Assembly (NCBI RefSeq): GCF_963665245.1
Contig: NZ_OY762269.1
Location: 1,364,001-1,428,000, forward strand
Direction: 5' to 3'
Origin: an uncultured Paludibaculum sp.
GTDB taxonomy: Bacteria > Acidobacteriota > Terriglobia > Bryobacterales > Bryobacteraceae
Length of the DNA: 64,000 nucleotides
Position numbers and translations under genes: made by a program. The stretch's first letter is position 1. The number at the start of each line of letters is the position of its first letter. Below the pieces are notes generated by a model. That model searched no databases and was not told the origin of the DNA. It worked only from the letters and a program-made list of their open reading frames with translations. Below, piece by piece: positions 8,390-18,664 of this stretch.

Positions 8390-10289
8390 GGACATCCTGG
8401 GTCCCATCGCGGGCGACAATCCCAGCGGTCAGGGCATTCGGTACACGCCGCTGTTCGACCAGATCAAGGAAGCGCGCCGCGAGGACGAAGCTCTCGCGCA
8501 GGGCGTCTGGCAACGCGTCCTCAAAACGGCCGACTGGCCTCTGGTCATCCGGCTCACCTCGGAAGCGCTGGCAAAGAAGTCGAAGGACCTGCAGTTGGTC
8601 GTGTGGCTGACGGAAGCGCTGGTGCATCGCGACGGCTTCACCGGATTCCAGGAGGGCCTGAACCTCTGCAACGCCCTGCTCACTGACTATTGGGAAACCC
8701 TCTACCCGGCGTTGGAGGACGGCGACGCCGAACTGCGCTCCGTGCCACTGGCCTGGCTGGCCCTGCGGCTGGAGACGCCGTTGCGCCAGGTTCCGCTCAC
8801 TCCGCATGGCATCAGCGCTCTTCAGTTCGCTGAGTCGCTCCAGATCCCGACAGAAGACGAAGCCAATCAGAGTTCAAGCAAGGGGGACCTACGCCGCGAG
8901 GCCATCAACGAGGGCAAGACCACGCCCGAGGCTGTCGACGAAGCCCTGCGTTCCACCCCGTTCGCTTTCTTCGACGAGAACAAGGCGGCTTTGGAAGCGT
9001 CAAGAGAAGCGGTGGAGCGGTTGAACCTTATCGCCGACGAGCGTTTCGGGGAATACTCGCCCAGCTTCGGCGGGTTGAAAGACTGTCTCGACCAACTCAT
9101 CAATTCAACACGCATCCTTTCACAACGAAGGGCTGGACCTGCCAGCTCGACCTTGCCTGTTCAAGGCCCGCGCGAGGAACGCGAGGAGTCGTCCCGGGTA
9201 GAGGACGACAAACCACTCTGGTCTCAGTCCCCCGTGGAGGAGGATGCACCTCTGTGGCAGACTGACGATTCCAGGGCAGCAGAAGAACAGCCGCTGCCTG
9301 AATTCCATGGCGAAGCTCCGCTCTGGCAATCCTCCGCAGAGCTCCAGCCCGCCCATCCGCCACGGTGGGGCAACGGCAATGGAGTGTCTGCGGGCTTCCA
9401 ACCTAGTGAGCCGTCCGACTCCATCGATTGTGCCGCACGTCTGAATTCCATCGCCCAGTGGCTGCGCAAGACCAATCCCCGCAGCCCGGCGGCCTATCTT
9501 CTCCTGCGTGGATTTCGTTGGGGCGAACTACGCGCGCTCGGGCCGGCCCTCGACCCGGAGTGGCTGGAAGCGCCCCCCAGTGAGGTCCGGCAGCACGTCC
9601 GGCGCCTCGCCCAGGAGGAGAACTGGCAGCAGCTTCTGGCGGCCGTCGAGGAGGCCATGGCACAGCCCTATGGCCGCGCCTGGCTCGACCTGCAGCGCTA
9701 CACTCTGCATGCCTGCGACGAACTCGGCGACGAGTACTCGCTGGTGGGCCATGCCGTTGCCGGAGCCCTTGGCTCGCTGCTGGAGGAGTATCCGGAGCTG
9801 TTGGACGCGACGCTTAGCGACGATACACCCGCGGCCAATATGGCCACGCGCCAGATGCTGGCCGCTCGAGGGTGTCTGCCCAACTGCGCGGGCGCGCCGC
9901 GCCGGGCGCCCGCCATGCCGGAGCGCAACGACGACGCAATGATCGAAGATGCCCTGCGGCGTGGGCGCGTCGAGGCCGCTTTGGAATTGGTGACGCGCCG
10001 CATGGCGCTGGAAACCAGCGGGCGAGGCCGCTTTCAACGAAGAGTTCAATTGGCGCGGATCCTGGTGGCGTCGGGACGTCACACGGTCTCCCTGCCTCTC
10101 CTGCGCGAGCTGTCGGCGGAAATCAGCCAGCGCGGGCTGTCCGATTGGGAGGCTCCGTCGATCGTGGTCGAGCCTCTGGTGCTTTTGCATCGCTGCCTCG
10201 AGCAGGAACCAGAGGCGACCCAGGAGCGCAGGTCGATCTACACGCTCATCTGCCGGATGGATCCGGTCAAAGCCTTTGAGCTTTGCTGA
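8376..10289 (+). CDS. tssA: TssA, T6SS cap/priming protein (ImpA N-terminal domain)
   Basis: 637 residues, a long TssA. The ImpA_N domain (about residues 1-130) starts with the family pattern PLREDILGPIAGDNPSG and contains LTDYWETLYP. A variable, acidic and Trp-containing linker (about 255-340) has repeated PLW-type segments (KPLWSQ, APLWQT, APLWQS). The C-terminal half is helical, as in TssA proteins with a VasJ-like tail. TssA directs baseplate priming and sheath polymerisation from the membrane complex. It overlaps tagJ upstream and nearly abuts tssE downstream. Confidence 0.9.
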   Translation: MPLREDILGPIAGDNPSGQGIRYTPLFDQIKEARREDEALAQGVWQRVLKTADWPLVIRLTSEALAKKSKDLQLVVWLTEALVHRDGFTGFQEGLNLCNALLTDYWETLYPALEDGDAELRSVPLAWLALRLETPLRQVPLTPHGISALQFAESLQIPTEDEANQSSSKGDLRREAINEGKTTPEAVDEALRSTPFAFFDENKAALEASREAVERLNLIADERFGEYSPSFGGLKDCLDQLINSTRILSQRRAGPASSTLPVQGPREEREESSRVEDDKPLWSQSPVEEDAPLWQTDDSRAAEEQPLPEFHGEAPLWQSSAELQPAHPPRWGNGNGVSAGFQPSEPSDSIDCAARLNSIAQWLRKTNPRSPAAYLLLRGFRWGELRALGPALDPEWLEAPPSEVRQHVRRLAQEENWQQLLAAVEEAMAQPYGRAWLDLQRYTLHACDELGDEYSLVGHAVAGALGSLLEEYPELLDATLSDDTPAANMATRQMLAARGCLPNCAGAPRRAPAMPERNDDAMIEDALRRGRVEAALELVTRRMALETSGRGRFQRRVQLARILVASGRHTVSLPLLRELSAEISQRGLSDWEAPSIVVEPLVLLHRCLEQEPEATQERRSIYTLICRMDPVKAFELC

Positions 10290-10306
10290 TACGGAGCCTT
10301 GGGATC

Positions 10307-10804
10307 ATGGGGGAACGGCGGACTCGGCAAGATATACTTCCATCCCTGCTCGATCGGCTGACGGACGACGAGCCGCGCAATCGGACAGAGGGCGAGGTGT
10401 CGCGCGGCCAGGCACTGCGTGACCTGAAGGCCGGTATCCGCCGCGACATTGAGTGGCTCCTCAACACCCGCCGTCGCATCACCGAAGTCCCGGCCGGTTC
10501 CGTCCAGCTCCCCGAGTCGCTGTTCGTCTATGGTCTGCCTGACCTGACCGGCTATGCCTTGAACACGGAGCGCGACCAGTCTGAGTTGGTCTGTCTCATT
10601 GAGCAGGTCATTGCCACATTCGAGCCTCGCCTGCGCACCGTCATCGTCTCTATGCAGCCCATCACCGCCGCCGCTCGCGTCATCCGCTTTCAGGTTGAAG
10701 GTATCCTGCGCGTGGAGCCTGGCCCTGAACGCATCCAATTCGATACCCTACTGGAACTGACCAGCGGAACCTACAAAGTGGAGGGCGGCCCCGGTGCGCA
10801 GTGA
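10307..10804 (+). CDS. tssE: TssE, gp25-like T6SS baseplate wedge protein
   Basis: 165 residues from the ATG at 10307. An upstream in-frame TTG at 10283 is less likely, because GGAG at 10293-10296 is well placed for the ATG. Family marks are RQDILPSLLDRLTD, then the conserved DIEWLLNTRR near residues 49-58, then YGLPDLTGY. TssE forms the wedge with TssF and TssG and starts sheath assembly. Its 3' end overlaps the tssF start by 11 bp. Confidence 0.93.
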   Translation: MGERRTRQDILPSLLDRLTDDEPRNRTEGEVSRGQALRDLKAGIRRDIEWLLNTRRRITEVPAGSVQLPESLFVYGLPDLTGYALNTERDQSELVCLIEQVIATFEPRLRTVIVSMQPITAAARVIRFQVEGILRVEPGPERIQFDTLLELTSGTYKVEGGPGAQ

Positions 10805-12632
10805 CCTGCTCACTTATTACGAACGCGAATTGGCCTACGTCCGGCAGCTGGGCGCGGAGTTTGCCGCCAAGTATCCGAAAGTCGCCTCGCGCCTGCTGCT
10901 GGAACCGAACCACTGCGAAGACCCCCACGTCGAGCGCCTTATCGAGGCCTTTTCCTTTCTTGCGGCCCGGCTCCATCTGAAGCTCGACGACGAGTTTCCC
11001 GAACTGACCCAGGCCCTGCTTGGGATTCTCTTCCCGCACTACATCCGCCCGCTGCCGTCGATGACGGTGGCGGAGTTCTCCCTCGACGCAGAGCGCTCCG
11101 GACTCACCACCCGCACCGTATTGCCACGCGGCTCGGCGCTCTTTTCCCGGGCTACCGGCGGAGTCCGCCTTCAATTTCGTACCGGCTTCGATCTGGAGCT
11201 GTGGCCCATCCGTCTCGCCGCCGCTCAATGGGTGACCCCTGAACGGCTGGCACATCCCATCCGCACCTCCGATGCGCCGGGCGCTCTCCGGGTCGAGCTT
11301 ACCTGCGGACACGGCGCTTCGTTCGCCTCTCTCCCTATCAATTCGCTAAGATTCTTCCTGAACGCCGAGGCGAGCATCGTCTACCCGCTATACGAAATGC
11401 TGGCCGGGCGCTGTTTGCGGATCATCGCCCGTGACCTCACTCCGCACTCCCACAAGCCGCCCATCGTACTGCCACCGACCTGTCTCCAGCCTTGCGGATT
11501 CTCACCCGACGAATCGCTGGTCCCCTATCCCCGCCGTTCCTTCGACGGCTACCGCCTGCTGCAGGAGTACTTTGCTTTCCCTGAAAAGTTCCTTTTCCTC
11601 GAGCTCAAGGGCCTGGAGGCCCTGCGGGAAGCGGGCTTCGGTGAAGCCATCGAGCTGGTGTTCCTCTGCGGCGATTGCGAGAGGCCCGATTGGCTGCCTA
11701 TTCTGCAGCTCGGTGTCAGCGAGCGAACACTGCGGCTGGGCTGCTGCACTCTGGTCAATCTCTTCCCGCATACCGCCGACCCGGTCACTCCGGATGGCAC
11801 CCGCTTCGAGTACCCCGTCGTACCGGACGCGCGCCGCCCCGACTCCTACGAGGTCTTCAGCATCGAGTCCGTCGTTGGCACCAGCCCGGCGACAAGCGAA
11901 GTCATGAGCTTCGATCCGTTCTACTCCGTGCGCCACAGCCCGTCTGGCCGGCAGGGTGAACTCTTCTGGCACGCCACCCGCCGCGACTCCAGCACCCGCA
12001 TGGACGACAATACCGATCTCTGGCTGTCCACTGTCGATCTGGCCGGACAACCGCGCCGCCCCGAGATCGACACGCTCACGGTGCGCTGCCTCTGTACCAA
12101 CCGGGAACTGCCCTCCCGCATACCCTTTGGCGAGGAGACGGGCGATTTCGAGCTAGATGCGGCTTCCGCCATCGCGCGGGTCATCGCCCTGCGCAAACCC
12201 ACGCCCACCATCCGTCCTGCGCTGGGTGGGGCCGTCCTGTGGCGCCTGCTCTCCCAACTCTCCCTTAACTATCTTTCGCTGATCGAGGAAGGGCGCGACG
12301 CGCTTCAGGAGATCCTGCGCCTGTACGCGCCACCCGCGGGATTCGGCGAGCGTCAGGTGGAGGGCATCGCTACGCTCACCAGCCGCCGCCATTTTACCCG
12401 CGTCATGGGCGATTATGGAATCTCCTTTGTCCGGGGGATGAAAGTCCAGGTGGAACTCGACGAAGAATGCTTCGTCGGAGCCAGCGCCTATCTTTTTTCG
12501 AGCGTCCTCGATCGTTTCCTCGGACTTTATGTCAACATGAATGGGTTCAGCCAGCTCGAAGTGTGGAGCCGGCAGCGTAAGGAGATCCTAAAGCAATGGC
12601 CCGCAAGGTCAGGCTACGGAATCCTGCTCTGA
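10794..12632 (+). CDS. tssF: TssF (VasA), T6SS baseplate wedge protein
   Basis: 612 residues, the typical TssF length, starting at GTG 10794 inside the end of tssE. The N-terminus LLTYYERELAYVRQLGAEFA and the motif FPELTQALLGILFPHYIRP near residues 65-83 are characteristic. TssF and TssG form the core of each of the six baseplate wedges, with TssE attached. It overlaps the next gene, tssG, by 37 bp. A shorter TssG start would reduce that overlap, so the tssG start is the less certain of the two. Confidence 0.94.
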   Translation: MRSDLLTYYERELAYVRQLGAEFAAKYPKVASRLLLEPNHCEDPHVERLIEAFSFLAARLHLKLDDEFPELTQALLGILFPHYIRPLPSMTVAEFSLDAERSGLTTRTVLPRGSALFSRATGGVRLQFRTGFDLELWPIRLAAAQWVTPERLAHPIRTSDAPGALRVELTCGHGASFASLPINSLRFFLNAEASIVYPLYEMLAGRCLRIIARDLTPHSHKPPIVLPPTCLQPCGFSPDESLVPYPRRSFDGYRLLQEYFAFPEKFLFLELKGLEALREAGFGEAIELVFLCGDCERPDWLPILQLGVSERTLRLGCCTLVNLFPHTADPVTPDGTRFEYPVVPDARRPDSYEVFSIESVVGTSPATSEVMSFDPFYSVRHSPSGRQGELFWHATRRDSSTRMDDNTDLWLSTVDLAGQPRRPEIDTLTVRCLCTNRELPSRIPFGEETGDFELDAASAIARVIALRKPTPTIRPALGGAVLWRLLSQLSLNYLSLIEEGRDALQEILRLYAPPAGFGERQVEGIATLTSRRHFTRVMGDYGISFVRGMKVQVELDEECFVGASAYLFSSVLDRFLGLYVNMNGFSQLEVWSRQRKEILKQWPARSGYGILL

Positions 12633-13735
12633 AGAAGCGGGCGGCTGGGGGTGCGCCGGATGTGCCGTCGGCCCCGTGTGCCCAAACGCCGGAATCACCC
12701 ACTACCCAGCCTGCCGAGCCTGTCTCTGCCCTGCCGCAGCACCTTCTCGACCGTCCCTACGAGTACCGCTTCTTTCAGGCGGCTCGTCTGCTCCAACTGC
12801 TGCAGCCGGAAAGCGCCGTGGTTGGTCACTTCGAGGATCCTTCCAAGGAGGCTGTGCGCTTCTCGGCCCACCAGACCCTCGGTTACCCCGCGAGTGAGAT
12901 TCAATCGCTTTCGATCCCCGAGTCCGGCGCGCCCAAAATGGGCGTGAACTTCCTGGGGGTCACCGGACCGGTCGGAGAACTGCCCGCCACCTACACAGCG
13001 TACGTGACGGAGCGTCTGCGGGCCGGTGACAAGACTCTGGCCGAGTTCCTCGATCTTTTCAACCACCGCCTCACCTCGCTGTTCTACCGCAGTTGGGAGA
13101 AGTACCACTTCCAGGTGCCTTACGAACGCGGCGAGGACTCCGGTCTCAGCGACGTTCTGCTGCACCTTGTCGGGCTCGGCACGCCGCGCCTGCAAAACCG
13201 CCAGGATGTGTCCGACGAATCGCTGAAGTTCTACGCCGGATTGCTCTCGCAGCAGCCGCGCTCCGCCATCGCCATGCAGCAAGTGCTGGCCGACTATTTT
13301 GACGCGCCGGTGGAAGTCGTGCAGTTTGTTGGCTCGTGGCGCAAGCTGGATCCCGGCAGTCTGTGCCTTCTTGATGACGATCCTGACGCAGTGCCTGCCG
13401 CCCGGCTTGGTCTCGGTGCGGTCGCCGGCGACGAAGTTTGGGACCAGCAATCCACCATGCGTATTCGCATCGGTCCGCTGGGTCTGGACCGGTATCGTGA
13501 GTTCCTGCCGGATGGCGGCGCGTTTCCCGCTCTCAAGGCGCTCGTGCGTTTTATCAGTCGGGATGAGTATGATTTCGAAGTACAGCTCGTTTTGAGGCGT
13601 GAGGAGGTCCCCGGCTGTCTATTGGGAGCCGAAGGGGAAGACGCGCCACAGCTCAATTGGCTGAGCTGGATCAAATCAAAGCCAATGGATCGGGACCCTG
13701 ACGACACGGTCTACCGGTTATGGGAGGTTGTTTAA
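12596..13735 (+). CDS. tssG: TssG (VasB), T6SS baseplate wedge protein
   Basis: 379 residues from the ATG at 12596. Conserved TssG segments follow a roughly 45-residue variable Pro-rich leader: the YEYRFFQAARLL stretch near 54-65, GVNFLGVTGPVGELPATYT near 117-135, and LFNHRLTSLFYRSWEKY near 158-174. The leader resembles no conserved TssG region, so translation may begin later. TssG binds TssF in the wedge and contacts TssK. The gene ends 3 bp before clpV, showing tight operon structure. Confidence 0.92.
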   Translation: MARKVRLRNPALKKRAAGGAPDVPSAPCAQTPESPTTQPAEPVSALPQHLLDRPYEYRFFQAARLLQLLQPESAVVGHFEDPSKEAVRFSAHQTLGYPASEIQSLSIPESGAPKMGVNFLGVTGPVGELPATYTAYVTERLRAGDKTLAEFLDLFNHRLTSLFYRSWEKYHFQVPYERGEDSGLSDVLLHLVGLGTPRLQNRQDVSDESLKFYAGLLSQQPRSAIAMQQVLADYFDAPVEVVQFVGSWRKLDPGSLCLLDDDPDAVPAARLGLGAVAGDEVWDQQSTMRIRIGPLGLDRYREFLPDGGAFPALKALVRFISRDEYDFEVQLVLRREEVPGCLLGAEGEDAPQLNWLSWIKSKPMDRDPDDTVYRLWEVV

Positions 13736-13738
13736 CAG

Positions 13739-16381
13739 ATGGCCGCTAATCTCAAGTCGATTGTCAACAAACTAAATGACACCGCCCGACAGACGCTGGA
13801 ATCCGCCGCCGGACTCTGCGTGGCGCGTACTCACTACAACGTCGAAATCGAGCACTTCCTGCTTCGGCTGCTCGAACATTCCGATAGCGATAGCAGTCGC
13901 ATCTTTCACCACTTCGGTCTGGACCCATCCCGTCTCGACGCCGAACTGAATCGCGCCCTCGACCGCTTCAAGCGTGGCAATGGCCGCACCCCGGCGTTCA
14001 GTGAGTCGCTCATTGAGATGTTTAGCGATGGCTGGACCCTGGGCTCTCTTGACTACAATGCGGCCTCGATTCGCACCGGGTTTACCCTTCTGGCTCTGAC
14101 CCAGAACGACGCCCTCTGGCGGATGGCCCGTGAATCCAGCCGGGAACTCGGCCGCATCCAGCCCGATCAATTGAAGAGCGAGCTGATGGGCATCATCGCC
14201 GGGTCGATTGAGGACGGCGAAAGCGAGGAGGCCCCGGAGGCTGGAGGTGCCGCGGCACCCGCCCGCAAGATTGGCGGCAAGACGCCCAATCTCGACCAGT
14301 TCACCGTGAATCTGACCGAACATGCGAAAGCCGGCAAGATCGATTCGGTGCTCGGCCGTGATACCGAAATCCGCCAGTTGGTCGACATCCTGATGCGCCG
14401 CCGGCAGAACAACCCGATCCTCACCGGTGAAGCCGGCGTCGGCAAGACGGCGGTCGTGGAAGGGTTCGCCACCCGCGTAGCTAACGGCGACGTGCCGCCG
14501 GCGCTCCGCAACGTCACGGTCCGCACTCTCGACCTGGCGCTTCTCCAGGCCGGCGCAGGCGTGAAGGGCGAATTCGAGAACCGCCTGAAGGGCCTGATCG
14601 AAGAGGTGAAGTCCTCCGCTACGCCCATCATCCTCTTCATTGACGAGGCGCACACCATGATCGGCGCGGGTGGTCAGGCTGGGCAGAACGATGCTGCCAA
14701 CCTGCTCAAGCCGGCTCTGGCCCGCGGCGAACTTCGTACCATTGCCGCCACCACTTGGTCCGAGTACAAGAAGTACTTCGAGAAAGACCCCGCGCTGGCC
14801 CGCCGCTTCCAGGTCGTCAAGGTGGAAGAACCCACTGAAGACGTCTGCTGCACGATGCTGCGTGGCATCGTCTCGTCGCTCGAGAAGCATCACAATGTGC
14901 GTATCCTCGACGAGGCCGTCAATTCCGCCGTGCGCCTGTCCCACCGTTACCTCGCTGGGCGCCAGTTGCCCGACAAGGCCGTCAGCATACTCGATACGGC
15001 CTGCGCCCGCCTCGCCCTGGGCCAGAACTCCACGCCGCCTGCCATTGAGGATGCCACCCGCGAGATCGACGATCTGGCTGTTCAACAGCGTGTTCTCGAC
15101 CGCGAAGTCGCCGTCGGGGCCGATCACTCCGAACGTCTGGCGAAAATAGCCGAGCGCAAGCAGAAAGTCGAAGCCGAACTCGCCGTCCTCCAGGAACGCT
15201 GGACGAAGGAAAGCGGTCTCGTTCTGAAGGTGCGCGAACTTCGCCAGGCCATTGAAACCGCCGCGCCGGGAACCGACGTCTCCGCAGAGCGCGCCGAATT
15301 GGACAAGGTTGCGGCCGAGGTGGCCGAACTGCAGGGCGAAACCCCGTTGACCCGCGCCTGTGTCGACGCCCAGATTGTCAGCGAAGTTCTCGCCGCCTGG
15401 ACGGGGATCCCTGTCGGCAAGATGCTCAAGGACGAGATCCAGACCACGCTGAACCTCGCCAGTCTCATGGGGCAGCGCGTCATCGGTCAGGACACCGCGC
15501 TGGAGGTCATCGCCCAACGCCTGCTCACGTCCAAAGCCTCAATGGACGATCCCAATCGCCCCATTGGCGTGTTTATGCTCATCGGGCCCAGCGGCGTCGG
15601 CAAGACCGAGACCGCTCTCGCTCTGGCCGACTTGTTCTATGGCGGTGAGAAGAGCCTCATCACCATCAACATGTCGGAGTTCCAGGAATCTCATACGGTT
15701 TCCACTCTGAAGGGCTCGCCGCCCGGCTATGTCGGTTATGGCGAGGGTGGCGTGCTGACCGAAGCGGTACGCCGCCGGCCTTACTCCGTTGTCCTCCTGG
15801 ATGAAGTGGAAAAGGCCCACCCCGACGTGCTTGAGCTCTTCTACCAGGTGTTCGACAAGGGCCACATGGAGGATGGCGAAGGCCGGGAAATCGACTTCAA
15901 GAACACCATCATCCTGCTCACCTCCAACGCCTGCACCGACACGTTGATGAAGCTCGTGGCCGATCCGGAAACGATGCCCTCGCCCACCGGGTTGATCAAG
16001 GCCATGAAGCCGGAACTCGACAAGATCTTCAAGCCGGCGTTCCTTGGACGTATGGGCCTCATTCCTTACTTCCCGGTCCGCGACGAAGCGCTGAAGTCCA
16101 TCATCCGGCTCAAGGTCGGGAAGGTGCAGAAGCGCATCCTTGAGAACCATCGCATCCCGCTTAGTTATGACGCCGCCGTAGTGGACGAGATTGCCAACCG
16201 TTGCACCGAGGTGGAAAGCGGAGCCCGCAACATCGACAACATTCTCGGCAACACCGTGTTGCCTGAGATTTCCAGGCGCCTCCTCACTGAGTTCGCCGAG
16301 GGCCGCCGCCCCGCTGCGTTCCAACTCGCGGTGGGTGAGGATGGTCAGTTCGTTTATACAACTTCGGGCAGTTCCGACTAG
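13739..16381 (+). CDS. tssH: TssH (ClpV), AAA+ sheath disassembly ATPase
   Basis: 880 residues, normal for ClpV. An N-terminal helical Clp_N domain (1-150) precedes two AAA+ modules. The first has Walker A GEAGVGKT (230-237) and Walker B with D302-E303. The second has GPSGVGKT (616-623) and VVLLDEVEKAHPDV. A middle coiled-coil domain (about 430-550) lies between them. ClpV pulls on the TssC N-terminus to dismantle contracted sheaths. ClpB was considered, but the N-terminal SIVNKLNDTARQTLESAAGL and the T6SS setting favour ClpV. It starts 3 bp after tssG. Confidence 0.96.
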   Translation: MAANLKSIVNKLNDTARQTLESAAGLCVARTHYNVEIEHFLLRLLEHSDSDSSRIFHHFGLDPSRLDAELNRALDRFKRGNGRTPAFSESLIEMFSDGWTLGSLDYNAASIRTGFTLLALTQNDALWRMARESSRELGRIQPDQLKSELMGIIAGSIEDGESEEAPEAGGAAAPARKIGGKTPNLDQFTVNLTEHAKAGKIDSVLGRDTEIRQLVDILMRRRQNNPILTGEAGVGKTAVVEGFATRVANGDVPPALRNVTVRTLDLALLQAGAGVKGEFENRLKGLIEEVKSSATPIILFIDEAHTMIGAGGQAGQNDAANLLKPALARGELRTIAATTWSEYKKYFEKDPALARRFQVVKVEEPTEDVCCTMLRGIVSSLEKHHNVRILDEAVNSAVRLSHRYLAGRQLPDKAVSILDTACARLALGQNSTPPAIEDATREIDDLAVQQRVLDREVAVGADHSERLAKIAERKQKVEAELAVLQERWTKESGLVLKVRELRQAIETAAPGTDVSAERAELDKVAAEVAELQGETPLTRACVDAQIVSEVLAAWTGIPVGKMLKDEIQTTLNLASLMGQRVIGQDTALEVIAQRLLTSKASMDDPNRPIGVFMLIGPSGVGKTETALALADLFYGGEKSLITINMSEFQESHTVSTLKGSPPGYVGYGEGGVLTEAVRRRPYSVVLLDEVEKAHPDVLELFYQVFDKGHMEDGEGREIDFKNTIILLTSNACTDTLMKLVADPETMPSPTGLIKAMKPELDKIFKPAFLGRMGLIPYFPVRDEALKSIIRLKVGKVQKRILENHRIPLSYDAAVVDEIANRCTEVESGARNIDNILGNTVLPEISRRLLTEFAEGRRPAAFQLAVGEDGQFVYTTSGSSD

Positions 16382-16404
16382 CAGGCTGCCCGGAGGCACT
16401 GTCC

Positions 16405-18585
16405 ATGGGGGAATTGAAGCAGGCCAATCGGTTCCTGCAACTGGAAACGCCGCTAGGCGATGACCGGCTGCTGTTGAAATCGTTCGAGGGTACGGAGGAG
16501 ATGTCCGGGCTGTTTCGATATCAACTCGAAATGGTCTCGGAAGAGAACGACCTCGACCTCGATCAACTTGTCGGCAAGCCGGTCAGCTTCGGCGTGCGTC
16601 TTCGGGAGAAGAAGGAGTTCCGATGGTGGAACGGAGTTGTCAGCAAGGCCTGGCATTATCCGGATGAGGACCGTCTCGCCCATTACGGGGCGGAAGTTGT
16701 CCCGTGGCTTTGGTTCCTGACCCGCTCCACCGATTGCTTCATCCGCCAGAAGATCGAGGTGAAAGACGTCCTCAAGGACGTCTTTCGCCGCTTCGGCTTC
16801 ACCAACTATTCCGATCAGGTCAAGCGGGAGCACACCCCCTGGCCCTACCTCACGCAGTATCGGGAAACCCACTTTGCCTTTCTCAGCCGTTTGATGGAGG
16901 AAGAAGGTATCTACTACTTCTTCCAGCACGAGAAGGGCAAGCACACCATGGTGTTCACCGACGACAACGGCATACACCAGCCTTGCCCCCACCAGGCACG
17001 GATGAAGTTTCAGGCCGCGCGCGGGTCAGGAACTTTTCACGCCGAGGACTCCGTCTATCACTGGGAGTTCCACAGCCAGTTCGAATCCGGCAAGTATGCT
17101 CATGCGGAGTGGAATTTCCTCAAACCGGAGATCAAGCTCAGCTCCGAGGTGCCGGCGAAATCGAAGAAGGCCGCTGTCAAACAGTATGAGATCTACGACT
17201 ACCCGGGCGAGTACGAAGAGCGCCCGGAGGGCGACCACTGGGCCACCACTCGCATGGAGGAACAGGAGTTGGACGACGAGTTCTGCAAGGGCTCGGGTGA
17301 CAGCCGCGCCTTGACCCCCGGCTTCCGCTTTGAACTCTTCGGCCACGATCGTAAGGATCAGAACAAGCAGTATCTCGTCACTGAGATCAAACACAGCGCC
17401 GAGGAAGGGAGCTTCCATGCCGGCGACATGAGTGGGCCAGGCCGCTACTCCAACTCGTTCAAATGCATTCCCGCCACTGTGCAGTACCGGCCCAGGCGGA
17501 AGACGCCCAAGCACATCATGCGCGGCCTGCAAACCGCCATTGTGGTCGGCGCCAAGCCCGAAGAGATTCACACCGACGAACATGGCCAGGTAAAAGTCCA
17601 GTTCCACTGGGACCGTGAACAGAACAAGAAGGACGAAGACCGCTCCTGCTACATCCGTGTCACGCAGCCGTGGGCCGGCAAGAACTGGGGCGCCATGTTC
17701 CTGCCTCGCGTCGGTCAGGAGGTGGTCGTCGACTTCCTGGAAGGCGATCCGGACCGGCCCCTTATTGTGGGCCGCGTCTATAACGCGACTCAGATGCCGC
17801 CGTGGGAACTGCCCAGGAACAAGAACTGGAGCGGCTTCAAATCCCGTTCCACACGGGAAGGCACGGCGAACAACTACAGCGAACTGCGCTTCGACGATAC
17901 CAAGGGCAAAGAGGAGTTCCTCCTGCACGCCGAGCGCGACATGACCATCACCGTCGAGCACGACACCAACGAGCACGTCGAGAACAATCGATACCTCACC
18001 GTCGACGGGATCCAGAGCGAACAGGTGAGAAAGGACCTCCACAGTGACGTAGAAGGCGAACGCCGCGAGCAGGTTGGCAAAAATCTTTCCTTGAGCGTGG
18101 GTGGCCAAGCCCATCAGAAGGCGGCGAAGCTCTACACCCTGGAGTCGGGTGGCGAGATTCATCTCAAAGCGAAGGGCCGCATCGTGCTCGATGCCGGCGA
18201 AGGGATTACGTTTCTCGGCCAGGGCGGCTCGTCATACATTGATGTGACCGCGCAAGGCATCGTCATCCAGGGCCCCATGGTCTATCTGAACTGCGGATTG
18301 CCGAATGCCGGCCTTGGGATCCCCTCCATGCCCGAGTTGCCCATCAAGCCAGGCGACCTCATGCAGGGCGGGTTGACTGGCCTTACCGGTCCACTGGTGG
18401 GGACTGCCGGCGCCTTTGGTGGTGCGACAACGAGCATTGGCGGCCCGGCGCCTTCAGCGCCGCCTCTGGCCCGTGCCCCATCGTCCGGCGGCGAGGTCTT
18501 TCTTCCAGCCGCGGAGCAATCTGCCGCCCGGCCTGACCCCCGGCCTCGGCCGGCTTCCGCGCAGGACGAAGACAAGCAGGGATGA
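16405..18585 (+). CDS. vgrG: VgrG (TssI), T6SS spike protein
   Basis: 726 residues. It has a gp27-like N-terminal part (about 1-370) with LETPLGDDRLLLKSFEGTE at the start and EEEGIYYFFQHEKGKH near 162-177. A gp5-like OB fold (about 385-460: EEIHTDEHGQVKVQFHWD, then VRVTQPWAG-type sequence) and a repeat-rich beta-helix (about 500-620) follow. The tail after about residue 640 is Pro/Ala/Gly-rich and shows no recognisable effector domain. No PAAR, adaptor (DUF4123/DUF2169) or immunity gene follows in the window, so effectors are probably elsewhere or bind as separate cargo. Confidence 0.95.
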   Translation: MGELKQANRFLQLETPLGDDRLLLKSFEGTEEMSGLFRYQLEMVSEENDLDLDQLVGKPVSFGVRLREKKEFRWWNGVVSKAWHYPDEDRLAHYGAEVVPWLWFLTRSTDCFIRQKIEVKDVLKDVFRRFGFTNYSDQVKREHTPWPYLTQYRETHFAFLSRLMEEEGIYYFFQHEKGKHTMVFTDDNGIHQPCPHQARMKFQAARGSGTFHAEDSVYHWEFHSQFESGKYAHAEWNFLKPEIKLSSEVPAKSKKAAVKQYEIYDYPGEYEERPEGDHWATTRMEEQELDDEFCKGSGDSRALTPGFRFELFGHDRKDQNKQYLVTEIKHSAEEGSFHAGDMSGPGRYSNSFKCIPATVQYRPRRKTPKHIMRGLQTAIVVGAKPEEIHTDEHGQVKVQFHWDREQNKKDEDRSCYIRVTQPWAGKNWGAMFLPRVGQEVVVDFLEGDPDRPLIVGRVYNATQMPPWELPRNKNWSGFKSRSTREGTANNYSELRFDDTKGKEEFLLHAERDMTITVEHDTNEHVENNRYLTVDGIQSEQVRKDLHSDVEGERREQVGKNLSLSVGGQAHQKAAKLYTLESGGEIHLKAKGRIVLDAGEGITFLGQGGSSYIDVTAQGIVIQGPMVYLNCGLPNAGLGIPSMPELPIKPGDLMQGGLTGLTGPLVGTAGAFGGATTSIGGPAPSAPPLARAPSSGGEVFLPAAEQSAARPDPRPRPASAQDEDKQG

Positions 18586-18664
18586 AGCGGTTTGCACCTG
18601 CTTGGGGATTTCATTAACGTTCGCAACCGCGCCCTGTATGCGCTCGTCCGACCACTTGGACCCT

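Noticed and set aside
13772..15517. Long minus-strand open frame of 581 codons inside clpV
   Set aside because: It mirrors the third-position GC bias of clpV on the opposite strand and encodes no recognisable protein, while the plus frame is an unmistakable ClpV.
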